Below, in pieces: positions 43,444-52,086 of a DNA stretch of 64,000 nucleotides. The stretch lies in the NCBI RefSeq assembly GCF_022378335.1, contig NZ_JAIQCI010000003.1:1-64000 (forward strand), given 5' to 3'. A program made the translations under genes and the position numbers. Below the pieces are notes generated by a model. That model saw only the letters and a list, made by a program, of their open reading frames with translations, was not told where the DNA came from and did not search any database. This DNA comes from Croceicoccus hydrothermalis (GTDB taxonomy: Bacteria > Pseudomonadota > Alphaproteobacteria > Sphingomonadales > Sphingomonadaceae). The first letter of the stretch is position 1, and each line of letters opens with the position of its first letter.

Positions 43444-45834
43444 TCAGGTGACGGCCTGCGCGCCGAACAGGGCAAGCGCCTCGCGCGCATCCATCGGGCT
43501 TCCGAAAAGAAACCCCTGAATCCGGGTGCAGCCGAGACGGCGGATATTTTCAAGCTCGCTGTCGTTTTCGACGCCTTCGGCCGTCGTCGTCATGTCGAGC
43601 GCATCGGCCAGGGCGACCACGGCGCGCAATATGGCCACGCTCTCCGCGCTGTTCTTCGTCGCGCCCTGCACGAAGCTGCGGTCGATCTTGATGGTCGAGA
43701 AACGATGCGTGCGCAGATAGCCGAGCGAGGAATAGCCCGTCCCGAAATCGTCGAGCGCGATGGTGCATCCCATCGCCTCGATCCGGCGGAAGGTCGCCTG
43801 TACCGCCGCCCCGTCGCGCAGGAACACGCTCTCCGTCATCTCCAGTTCCAGCCGCGCGGGCGCAAGCCCAGTCCTGTCGAGCGCATGGGAAAGGGCCGGC
43901 GTGAAATTTTCATTGAGCAGCTGCTCGGGAGAGACATTGACGGCAAGCCGCACATGCGCAGGCCATTTCGCCGCCTCTTCACAGGCGCGGTTCAACACCC
44001 ATTCGCCGATCGGCACGATCGCGCCGGTACGCTCCGCAATGGGGATGAAGACATCGGGCCCGATGCGCCCATGCGCCGCACTGTTCCAGCGCAGCAACGC
44101 CTCGAACCCGACGATGCTCTCGCTTTGCGTATCCACGACCGGCTGAAACTGCAGGTCGAGTTCCGCATTTTCGATCGCCTGGTTCAAGGCATGCTCCAGC
44201 GCGCGGCGCTTGTCCGCCTCGGCCTGCATGCCCGGCTCGTAAGCGAGATGGATGCCCCCGCCCGCCTCCTTAGCGCGTTCGAGCGCGAGATCGGCACGCC
44301 GCATGAGCGACTGCTCCGTATCCCCGCCCCCCGAATAGGTCGCCGATCCGATCCGCAGGCCGATATGCACCGCATGCCGGTCGATATCGTAGGGCCGGGA
44401 CAATCGCTCGATAATGGTGGCGGCCATCGTCTGCACCGCCTCCGCGCTGACGTCGCCGGTCATGACGATGCCGAATTCGTCGCCGTCCATCCGCCCGCAC
44501 ATGTCGCCTGTACCCATTATCGCGCGCAGGCGCTGTGCCATCTGCCTCAGCAGTCCGTCGCCGATGCCATGGCCGAGCGTATCGTTGACCGTCTTGAACC
44601 GGTCGAGGTCGATGATGAGGAACGCGCAACGCCCGTGCGGCGATGCCGCGCCGCTCATCGCGCGGCGCAGGCCTTCGTTCAGCATCATGCGGTTGGGCAG
44701 GCCGGTCAGCTGATCATAGCGGGCAAGCCGGGCGACCTTCTGCGCATTGTCAGTGCGTTCGGTGACGTCCGACCCGACCCCGCGAAACCCCGCGAACCTG
44801 CCGCCTTCGTCACATAGCGGCGTGCCCGACAATGCCCACCATCGCGCCGCCCCATTCACATGCACGCGGACGATCATGTTCGAAAACGGCTTCCGCTCTT
44901 TCAAGCATTCGGCAAGATCGCGCAGCGACGCGGGCAGCGCGCCGGTTTCCCACCCCTCACCCGCAATCGCCTGGATCAGGGGCAGCCCTTCGGCCGCCAG
45001 CGCATCGATACCGAGCGTTTGGGCGAAGCGGGGCGATACGTGGCGCATCCGCCGCGCACCGTCGATCTGCCAAAGCCATTCCGCGCGGTCATCCTCGGCC
45101 TCGCGGAGCAGGAGCGAAAGCGTCTCCTCCCTTTCCCGCGCGCCCGCCCGCGCCGTATCCAGAGCGGTGACGAGCCGGCCCGCGATAACTGCCCCCGCCG
45201 CCGCAAGCGCCGCAGTGCAAAGCTGTGCCGCCGCGGCGCCCGCCCCCCATTCCAGCCCGCCGCCGACGAGCAGTCCGGCCGCCCCGCCGATGCCGAAGAT
45301 CGCGGCGAAAAGCAGCGCGGTGCGCGCCGCCCTCGCCAATGCCACGACATAGATACACAGCAAAACCTGCATCGCCGCGAAATGCGGCCCCGGCCCCGCC
45401 ATCGCGGTGCCAGGGAAAAGCGCGGTCGGCAGCGCGAACGCCAGCGCGGCAAGTCCGATCGTGCCGCAATGCTGGTGCCGATCCGGCGCGGGTGGCACGA
45501 TATGCACTTGCTGCACAAACCCCCGTTCCATCCGGATCAGTGCCGCCGACAATGCGCAGATGATTGCGAACCATGCCCCCATGACCCAGGGTCCGGCCCG
45601 ATCCGAAAACACGGTGAATACAGGGATCGTCGCCGCAAGCAGCAGGCAGACCCGTCCGCCCGCCCACCGGCCGAGGGCATGGTAATCAGCCGGCGCGAGG
45701 ATCCGGCGAAGCCCGGCACGCCCGGACGCGAAGCGCAGCGGGGGCAAAAGCGCGCGGCTCACGCGGTCGTTCCCGGCCCGGCCTTGCGCGGCGCTTTCCT
45801 TTGGCAGGAGCGAGGGTCGAACATTCGCGCGCAT
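43444..45834 (-). CDS. Membrane-bound PAS-GGDEF-EAL protein (cyclic di-GMP turnover)
   Basis: 796 residues: N-terminal membrane domain with about six helices (50-235), a PAS domain (about 250-365), GGDEF domain (about 370-530) and EAL domain (about 540-790). The signature in the cyclase is DGDEF (RMDGDEFGIVM) instead of GGDEF, so synthesis may be weakened. The EAL domain keeps EALLRW, DDFGTGYSSLGYL, KIDRSFV and TAEGVE, so phosphodiesterase activity is likely. Divergent from the amidohydrolase gene pair. Confidence 0.92.
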   Translation of the reverse strand: MRANVRPSLLPKESAAQGRAGNDRVSRALLPPLRFASGRAGLRRILAPADYHALGRWAGGRVCLLLAATIPVFTVFSDRAGPWVMGAWFAIICALSAALIRMERGFVQQVHIVPPAPDRHQHCGTIGLAALAFALPTALFPGTAMAGPGPHFAAMQVLLCIYVVALARAARTALLFAAIFGIGGAAGLLVGGGLEWGAGAAAAQLCTAALAAAGAVIAGRLVTALDTARAGAREREETLSLLLREAEDDRAEWLWQIDGARRMRHVSPRFAQTLGIDALAAEGLPLIQAIAGEGWETGALPASLRDLAECLKERKPFSNMIVRVHVNGAARWWALSGTPLCDEGGRFAGFRGVGSDVTERTDNAQKVARLARYDQLTGLPNRMMLNEGLRRAMSGAASPHGRCAFLIIDLDRFKTVNDTLGHGIGDGLLRQMAQRLRAIMGTGDMCGRMDGDEFGIVMTGDVSAEAVQTMAATIIERLSRPYDIDRHAVHIGLRIGSATYSGGGDTEQSLMRRADLALERAKEAGGGIHLAYEPGMQAEADKRRALEHALNQAIENAELDLQFQPVVDTQSESIVGFEALLRWNSAAHGRIGPDVFIPIAERTGAIVPIGEWVLNRACEEAAKWPAHVRLAVNVSPEQLLNENFTPALSHALDRTGLAPARLELEMTESVFLRDGAAVQATFRRIEAMGCTIALDDFGTGYSSLGYLRTHRFSTIKIDRSFVQGATKNSAESVAILRAVVALADALDMTTTAEGVENDSELENIRRLGCTRIQGFLFGSPMDAREALALFGAQAVT

Positions 45835-46033
45835 CGCCGCATATGTGGATAAAGAAGGTTTATAAACGGTAAACGCCGCGCATGCAGCATGCTGTTCAGA
45901 ACCCGCGCACCGCCGCTTGACTGTGGCGGCGCATGCGGGACACTACGCCCGTCCGGCAAAGGACTTGCTTGCGCGCCGCGGCCCGAACAGCGCCGCTGCG
46001 CCACAATGGGGAAAGGGCATTGCCTTGCATGTC

Positions 46034-47422
46034 ATGAACATCTTCGATTCCATGAAACGGGCCGGCGCGTCGCTGGCCGCGATCGCGATGGCGGGCGCCG
46101 TGTCGGCCTGTGCCACCACAGGCGGCGAAACACCGCGCGGCGCGAGCGCGAATGGCGAGGTGCCCTATGCCTCCACCTATCGTCCCTATCCCGGTATGCC
46201 GACCGCTCTCGTCGGGGCGACCGTGTTCGATGGCGCGGGCGGCCGGATCGAGAACGGAACCGTGCTTTTCGAAAATGGCGAGATCGTCGGCATCGGCGAT
46301 GCCGGCCTTGCCGTGCCCGCCGGCTATACCCGGATCGACGGGACCGGCAAATTCGTGACGCCGGGCATTATCGACATCCATTCGCATCTCGGCGACTATC
46401 CCTCCCCTTCCGTCGATGCGCATTCCGACGGGAACGAGGCGACCGCGCCGACCACGCCCAATGTGTGGGCCGAACATTCGGTGTGGCCGCAGGATCCGGG
46501 CTTTTCCCGCGCGCTGGCCAATGGCGGGGTGACGGCGTTGCAGATTCTTCCCGGTTCGGCGAACCTGATGGGCGGGCGTTCGGTGACGCTGAAAAACGTG
46601 CCGTCGCGCACGGTGCAGGGGATGAAATTCCCCGGCGCGCCCTATGGCCTGAAAATGGCGTGCGGCGAAAATCCGAAGCGTGTCTATGGCAGCCGTGGCC
46701 GCATCCCCTCGACCCGGATGGGCAATTTCGCGGTGAACCGGCAAACCTGGATCGAGGCGCAGGAATACGCCGCCGGCGACCGGAAGGACCGCGATCTGGG
46801 CAAGGAAACGCTGGCCGGCGTGCTCGACGGCGATATCCTCATCCACAACCATTGCTATCGCGCCGACGAAATGGCGCTCGTCATGGATATGGCGAAGGAG
46901 TTCGGCTACAGGGTTTCGGCGTTTCACCACGCGGTCGAAAGCTACAAGATCGGCGATCTGCTGCGCGAAAACGACGTGTGCAGCGCAATCTGGGCCGATT
47001 GGTGGGGCTTCAAGATGGAAGCGTATGACGGCATCCCCGAAAACGCCGCCTTGCTTCAGAACGCAGGCGCCTGCGTCGTCATCCATTCGGACGATCAGAA
47101 CGGCATTCAGCGCCTGAACCAGGAAGCCGCCAAGGCGCAGGCAGACGGCCGCCGCATGGGCATCGATATTTCGGATGCCGAGGTGATCCGCTGGCTCACG
47201 CTCAACCCGGCAAAGGCGATGGGCATCGACGCCATGACCGGCAGCCTGGAAAGCGGCAAGATGGCCGATGTCGTCTTGTGGAACGGCGACCCGCTCTCCG
47301 TCTATTCCCGCCCTGAAAAGGTGTGGATCGACGGCGCGCTGATGTACGATGCGCGCGACCCCGCCCGCCGTCCGGTGAGCGATTTCGAGCTGGGACAACC
47401 CGGCGAGGGAGATTTCAAATGA
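46034..47422 (+). CDS. Exported amidohydrolase with intact metal motif
   Basis: 462 residues from ATG 46034. Lipoprotein-type signal (AVSACATT). Amidohydrolase fold with the metal motif TPGIIDIHSHLG, a second metal region (ILIHNHCYRADEM, VSAFHHAVE) and SDDQNG (catalytic Asp region), then NPAKAMGIDAMTGSLESGKMADVVLWNGDPL. Similar exported enzymes in this order are imidazolonepropionase-like or dipeptidase-like; the substrate is unknown. ATGA overlap with the next gene. Confidence 0.87.
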   Translation: MNIFDSMKRAGASLAAIAMAGAVSACATTGGETPRGASANGEVPYASTYRPYPGMPTALVGATVFDGAGGRIENGTVLFENGEIVGIGDAGLAVPAGYTRIDGTGKFVTPGIIDIHSHLGDYPSPSVDAHSDGNEATAPTTPNVWAEHSVWPQDPGFSRALANGGVTALQILPGSANLMGGRSVTLKNVPSRTVQGMKFPGAPYGLKMACGENPKRVYGSRGRIPSTRMGNFAVNRQTWIEAQEYAAGDRKDRDLGKETLAGVLDGDILIHNHCYRADEMALVMDMAKEFGYRVSAFHHAVESYKIGDLLRENDVCSAIWADWWGFKMEAYDGIPENAALLQNAGACVVIHSDDQNGIQRLNQEAAKAQADGRRMGIDISDAEVIRWLTLNPAKAMGIDAMTGSLESGKMADVVLWNGDPLSVYSRPEKVWIDGALMYDARDPARRPVSDFELGQPGEGDFK

Positions 47423-48801
47423 GCCGTCTGAAAAGCGCGTTTCTGGCGCTGGTCGCCTCCGCCGCGATCGTTGCCCCGGCGGTGGCGCAGGATTTCGCCA
47501 TCACCAATGCGACGCTTGCCACCGGCGAAGTGCGCGACCCAATTCCCAATGCCAGCGTCGTCGTGCGCGGCGGACAGGTCGTCGCCGCCGGGCCGAACGT
47601 GGCCGTCCCCGCCGATATTCGCGTGATCGACGGCACCGGCATGTGGGTGACGCCGGGCCTGTTTTCCCCGCTTACCGATCTTGGCCTGTGGGACGTGGCG
47701 GCGGTCGATGAAAGCAATGACCGCTCCGCCGGGCGCTCGCCGTTTTCTGCCGCACTCGATTTCTCGGTCGCGATCAATCCGATGAATCAGCATATCATGA
47801 GCAGCCGCGCCGGCGGCGTCACCCGTGCATCTGTGATCGGCTATCCTTCGGGGTCGATCTTTGCAGGGCAAGGCGCGATCATCGACCTTGGCGCGGATCG
47901 CGATGTCGTGACCCGGCCCCGCGCGTTTCAGATGGTTGCCATCGGCGAAACCGGCGGCAGGCTCGCAGGCGGAAGCCGGGTGGCGGCCCATGCCCTGCTG
48001 CGCAACGCCCTGCGCGAGGCGCGCGATTTCGGCGAACGGTCGGGCATTCGCGGGGGCGAGCTTCGCCCCGAAAACGTGCGCACCGGCGACGATCTCCCGC
48101 TTGATCCGCGGCTGGCCGACGATGCGACCGATCGCGGCACCGACGTGGAGTTGAGCCGGTTCGATGCCGCCGCGTTGGTGCCGGTGGTGAACGGGACGCA
48201 GCCGCTTTACGTGCAGGTAGACCGGGCCGCGGACATTCTCGCCGGGCTCGCATTGAAAGAGGAGTTCGCCGCGCTCGATCTCGTGCTCGTCGGCGCAGCC
48301 GAAGGGTGGATGGTCGCCGAACGGATCGCCGCCGCCGGCGTGCCGGTGATCGCGGCGGCATTGCTCGACCTGCCCGAACGGTTCGAGCAGCTGGCCTCCA
48401 CGCAGAGCAATATCGGCCGCATGGTCGATGCCGGGGTGACCGTCGCGATCGGCCCATTCATGGACATGGAGCAGCCGCGTTACGCCCCGCAGTATGCGGG
48501 CAATCTGGTCGGGCTGTCCCGGCTCGACGGGGCCACGGGGCTGAGCTGGGGCGAGGCGTTCGCGGCGATCACCTCGATCCCTGCGCAGATTTCGGGACAG
48601 GGGGGCCGCTCCGGCGTGCTCGCGCCCGGCGCGCATGGCGATGCGGTGCTGTGGGATGGCGATCCGCTCGAAATCTCCTCGGCCCCGGTGCGGGTGTTCA
48701 TCGACGGGGTGGAACAACCGCTCGACAATCATCAGACGCGGCTGCGCGAACGCTATCGCAATCTCGATGAAAGCCAGCTTCCCAAGGCCTACGTCCACTA
48801 G
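47419..48801 (+). CDS. Exported amidohydrolase-like protein lacking the HxH metal motif
   Basis: 460 residues, signal peptide ending AVAQD. It has the composite beta-sandwich (FAITNATLATGEVRD...VIDGTGMWVTPGL) and C-terminal GVLAPGAHGDAVLWDGDPLE of amidohydrolases, but where the HxH ligands belong it reads TPGLFSPLTDLGL. The other metal His residues are also hard to find. Probably a catalytically inactive partner of the preceding gene's product, with which it is translationally coupled. Confidence 0.85.
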   Translation: MSRLKSAFLALVASAAIVAPAVAQDFAITNATLATGEVRDPIPNASVVVRGGQVVAAGPNVAVPADIRVIDGTGMWVTPGLFSPLTDLGLWDVAAVDESNDRSAGRSPFSAALDFSVAINPMNQHIMSSRAGGVTRASVIGYPSGSIFAGQGAIIDLGADRDVVTRPRAFQMVAIGETGGRLAGGSRVAAHALLRNALREARDFGERSGIRGGELRPENVRTGDDLPLDPRLADDATDRGTDVELSRFDAAALVPVVNGTQPLYVQVDRAADILAGLALKEEFAALDLVLVGAAEGWMVAERIAAAGVPVIAAALLDLPERFEQLASTQSNIGRMVDAGVTVAIGPFMDMEQPRYAPQYAGNLVGLSRLDGATGLSWGEAFAAITSIPAQISGQGGRSGVLAPGAHGDAVLWDGDPLEISSAPVRVFIDGVEQPLDNHQTRLRERYRNLDESQLPKAYVH

Positions 48802-48900
48802 GGCAAAGCATCACCTGCCCCGGCCGCGATTCGCGCGGCCGGGGCGGATGTCACCGATCTGTCTTGGAACAGAACGCGCGCCGTCCGCGTTCGGAATACC

Positions 48901-49746
48901 ATGCAGAATACAACCGCCGACTCCACCGCGCCTGACCACGATGCGCAGGATAATGCCCCATGGGACATGATCGTGCAGTCCGGCCCGGTCATGATCACCG
49001 CGATCCACGCCGGGCACACCATCCGCAAATCGCTGCAACCCTGGCTCGAACTGGGCGAGGTCGACCGCCTGCGCGAGGAGGATCCGCTCACCGATTTCTT
49101 CCTGTCGGCGGGCGACACACTGTTTCGCGCCAACCGTTCGCGGTTCGAATTCGATCTCAACCGCTCCGCCGACATGGCGGTGACGACCGACCCCGACGAC
49201 ACCTGGGGCCTGAAGGTCTGGAACCCGGACATGCCGCAGGCGGAGAAGGACGCTTCGCTCGCCCTTCACGCCGAATTCTACGCCACGATCCGCGCCCGGA
49301 TCGAGGCGATGATCGCCGAACACGGGCGTATCCTCATCCTCGACCTCCACAGCTATAATCACCGGCGCGACGGGCCGGACGGCGAACCGGCGAGCCCTGC
49401 GGACAATCCCGACATCGACATCGGCGCGACCACGATGAACAAGGATGTGTACGGCGGCCTCCTCGACGCGTTCGTCAAAACGCTCCGCGCCGCGCCCCTG
49501 CGCGGGCGGGAGCCGCATGTCGCGGTCAATGTCCGGTGGGAGGACGGGGGCAATTTCCCCGAAACCATGCATGCCGAATATGGCGATGCGGCCTGTATCA
49601 TGACGCTGGAATTCAAGAAGGTGTTCATGGACGAATGGGGGCAGAGCGCCGACATCCTCGCGATGCAGGACCTGCGCGCAGGGTTCCTCGCCGCGGTGGA
49701 AAACGCCCGCCGTCACCTCTCGCAAATGCCCGCGCCCGCGAAATGA
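48901..49746 (+). CDS. N-formylglutamate amidohydrolase family protein
   Basis: 281 residues. FGase-type motifs: MITAIHAGHTIRKSL (metal His), RSRFEFDLNRSAD, ILDLHSYNHRRDG and RWEDGGNFPE. Family members are zinc hydrolases that cut N-formyl-glutamate or related amides. There are no histidine-degradation genes around it. Instead it heads an operon with a DUF1704 gene and a GshB-like ligase gene, each overlapping by four bases (ATGA), so its substrate is probably a product of those proteins. Confidence 0.88.
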   Translation: MQNTTADSTAPDHDAQDNAPWDMIVQSGPVMITAIHAGHTIRKSLQPWLELGEVDRLREEDPLTDFFLSAGDTLFRANRSRFEFDLNRSADMAVTTDPDDTWGLKVWNPDMPQAEKDASLALHAEFYATIRARIEAMIAEHGRILILDLHSYNHRRDGPDGEPASPADNPDIDIGATTMNKDVYGGLLDAFVKTLRAAPLRGREPHVAVNVRWEDGGNFPETMHAEYGDAACIMTLEFKKVFMDEWGQSADILAMQDLRAGFLAAVENARRHLSQMPAPAK

Positions 49747-50948
49747 CCCATAGCGAAGTGAAAGAAAGACGGGCCGCCGCCCTTTGCGATGCCGCGATCG
49801 AGGTCGACAAGCGGCTCGCCAAAATGGACATGCGGATCGACTGGCTGACCCGGCTGACGCCTGTGAATATCGATGATATCGCGGTGGAATTCCAGGCGTC
49901 CGGCTTTCGCACCATGCCGGACAGCACCTATGGCGAAGGGCTCGTCGACGATGCACCCGGTTTTCGTAAGGAGCTGTTCGACCTCCCCGTGCGGGACATC
50001 GCGAACCCGCGCGTGCAGGCACTGCTCCTTGAAAAGCAGCGCGAACTCGACCGGCAGATCGAGCTTGTCCGGATGCGCGATTGCGACGGCTTCATCATGG
50101 CCAGCATCGACCTGTTCGGCCATGTCGACGAACAATTGCTCGACACGGCAAAGCGCATTCTCGCCGACGTCCCGGTGATCCCGCGCGACAATTCCGACGT
50201 CGATGCCGAACATGTCCGCGACGCCGCCGAGGCCGAGGTCGCGCGATACAAGGCCGCGGACGAAAGCTTCGAATGCCGGGTCATCGTCGATGAAACGCCG
50301 GGAACCTCGCTCTACACCTCGATGGGCAATTTTCACATCGCGTTCGATTATCGCACGCATCATGCCCGCGTCGCCCCGCTCATCCAACACGAGGTCGGCA
50401 CCCATGTCGTGACCCGGCACAACGGGCGGATGCAACCGCTGCTCACGCTGGCGGGCGGGCTCGCCGATTATGACGAGTTGCAGGAGGGGATCGCCGTCCT
50501 CGCCGAATATCTCGCCGGATATCTGCCCGCGGCGCGGCTGCGCCTGCTCGCCGCGCGGGTGGTCGCCGCCCATATGGCGGTGAAGGAGGAGAGCGGCCCG
50601 AACATCTACGCCTGCCTGACCGAAGAACACGCCATCGGCAATGAAATGGCCTTCGACACTGCCGTGCGCGCGAAACGCGGCGGCGGGCTGACGAAGGATG
50701 CGCTTTATCTCAAGGGGCTGGCCGAATTGCTGGCCCATCTCCGCCATGGCGGCGACTTCGAAATCCTGTTCCTCGGCAAGTTCGCGTTGAAGCAATTGCC
50801 CACGCTCGAACATCTGCTGGACGAAGGCATCGTGCGCCGTCCCGCGATCCTGCCGACCTATGTGACCGATCCCCCCGCAATCGAACGACTGGCACGGGTG
50901 CGAAACCTGTCGCTGGAATCCCTTTACCAGGAAAGACCCGAAACATGA
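49743..50948 (+). CDS. DUF1704/QEGLA-motif metallopeptidase-like protein
   Basis: 401 residues. The metal-binding motif is HEVGTH (residues 216-221, HExxxH type), followed by LQEGIAVLAEYLAG (the QEGLA motif; Glu248 a likely third ligand). These are features of DUF1704, the domain of the human tubulin tyrosine carboxypeptidases MATCAP1/2 and of an uncharacterised bacterial family annotated as QEGLA-motif proteins. No signal peptide: cytoplasmic. Middle gene of a tightly coupled trio. Carboxypeptidase-type activity is inferred from the family. Confidence 0.9.
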   Translation: MTHSEVKERRAAALCDAAIEVDKRLAKMDMRIDWLTRLTPVNIDDIAVEFQASGFRTMPDSTYGEGLVDDAPGFRKELFDLPVRDIANPRVQALLLEKQRELDRQIELVRMRDCDGFIMASIDLFGHVDEQLLDTAKRILADVPVIPRDNSDVDAEHVRDAAEAEVARYKAADESFECRVIVDETPGTSLYTSMGNFHIAFDYRTHHARVAPLIQHEVGTHVVTRHNGRMQPLLTLAGGLADYDELQEGIAVLAEYLAGYLPAARLRLLAARVVAAHMAVKEESGPNIYACLTEEHAIGNEMAFDTAVRAKRGGGLTKDALYLKGLAELLAHLRHGGDFEILFLGKFALKQLPTLEHLLDEGIVRRPAILPTYVTDPPAIERLARVRNLSLESLYQERPET

Positions 50949-52003
50949 GCGAGACCATTCGCATCGCCTTTGTCGTCAACGATCTGATGACCGAGCAGGA
51001 CAATTACACCACCATCCGCCTCGCCCGCAAAGCCATCGCGCGCGGGCATCAGGTCGCCTTCGTCGGGCTGGGCAATTTCATTTACGACTGGGCCGACGGC
51101 ATCTGCGCGATGGCGCATGTGAGCAAGAACGCGCAATTCGATACCGACAGCGAATATCTCGCCTATCTGCACGGCGGCGAACCCGACCGGCGGCGCATCG
51201 TGCTCAAGGACTGGGACATCCTCATGCTGCGCGGCGACCCGGCGGTGGAAATGGGCAAGCGTGACTGGGCACCATCGTCCAGCCTCCTGTTCGCGCAGCT
51301 CGCCTCGCTCAACAATACCATCGTATTGAACGATCCGAAACATCTGACCGACGCGGTCAACAAGACCTATTTCCAGAATTTTCCCGAGGAAATCCGCCCC
51401 GAGACCACCATCACCCGCGAACCGTCGGAAATCGAACGTTTCCTCGACGCGCATGACAACAAGGGCGTGATCAAGCCGCTGCAAGGCTCGGGCGGCCAGG
51501 GCGTCTTCATCATCAACGAGGAAAACCGGCAGAACCTCAACCAGATCGTCGAGGCGGTGATCCGCGACGGCTATGCCATCGTGCAGGAATATCTCCCCGC
51601 CGCGAGCGAGGGCGACCTGCGCATGATCACGCTCAATGGGCGTCCGCTCAAGGTCGACGATACCTACGCCTGCCTCCACCGCTTCAGCCAGACGGAGGAT
51701 CACCGCTCCAACATCTCGGCCGGCGGCGGGGTGGAAATGGTGACCCCGCCAGATGCCGCGCTGCGCATTGCGGAAATCGTGGGACCCAAACTCATCGACG
51801 ACGGCATGTATCTCACCGGCCTCGACATCGCAGGCGACAAGATGATGGAGATCAATGTCGATACGCCGGGGGGCCTGAACTTCATCGAGGATATGAGCGA
51901 GGTCAATTTCTCGGGCGCGATCCTCGACGATCTGGAGCGCAAGGTCCGGCTTCAGAAGCAATATGGCGGCACGCTGTCCAATCGCGAGCTCGCGGTTCTT
52001 TAA
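50945..52003 (+). CDS. Glutathione-synthetase-like ATP-grasp ligase
   Basis: 352 residues. ATP-grasp fold with an N-terminal preATP-grasp domain (RIAFVVNDLMTEQDNYTT), the ATP lid KPLQGSGGQGVFII, VQEYLPAASEGDLRMI and the Mg-binding end MEINVDTPGGLNFIED. It is close to GshB but has no gshA partner here and sits with a peptidase-like and a deformylase-like gene. The reaction should be ATP-driven amide bond formation on a small peptide or protein tail. Followed by a strong terminator. Confidence 0.9.
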   Translation: MSETIRIAFVVNDLMTEQDNYTTIRLARKAIARGHQVAFVGLGNFIYDWADGICAMAHVSKNAQFDTDSEYLAYLHGGEPDRRRIVLKDWDILMLRGDPAVEMGKRDWAPSSSLLFAQLASLNNTIVLNDPKHLTDAVNKTYFQNFPEEIRPETTITREPSEIERFLDAHDNKGVIKPLQGSGGQGVFIINEENRQNLNQIVEAVIRDGYAIVQEYLPAASEGDLRMITLNGRPLKVDDTYACLHRFSQTEDHRSNISAGGGVEMVTPPDAALRIAEIVGPKLIDDGMYLTGLDIAGDKMMEINVDTPGGLNFIEDMSEVNFSGAILDDLERKVRLQKQYGGTLSNRELAVL

Positions 52004-52024
52004 CACCGTCTGCCTGCTTCAAGA

Positions 52025-52061
52025 AAAAAGGGCCCCTGCCATCGTGGCGGGGGCCCTTTTT
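52025..52061. terminator. Bidirectional intrinsic terminator
   Basis: A 12-base stem (GGGCCCCTGCCA, 52030-52041, against TGGCGGGGGCCC, 52045-52056; one G-U pair) is flanked by six A on the left and five T on the right. It ends both the rightward ATP-grasp operon and the leftward BCCT gene. Confidence 0.93.
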
Positions 52062-52086
52062 CATGTGCGGGAGGGATATGCGGCGA

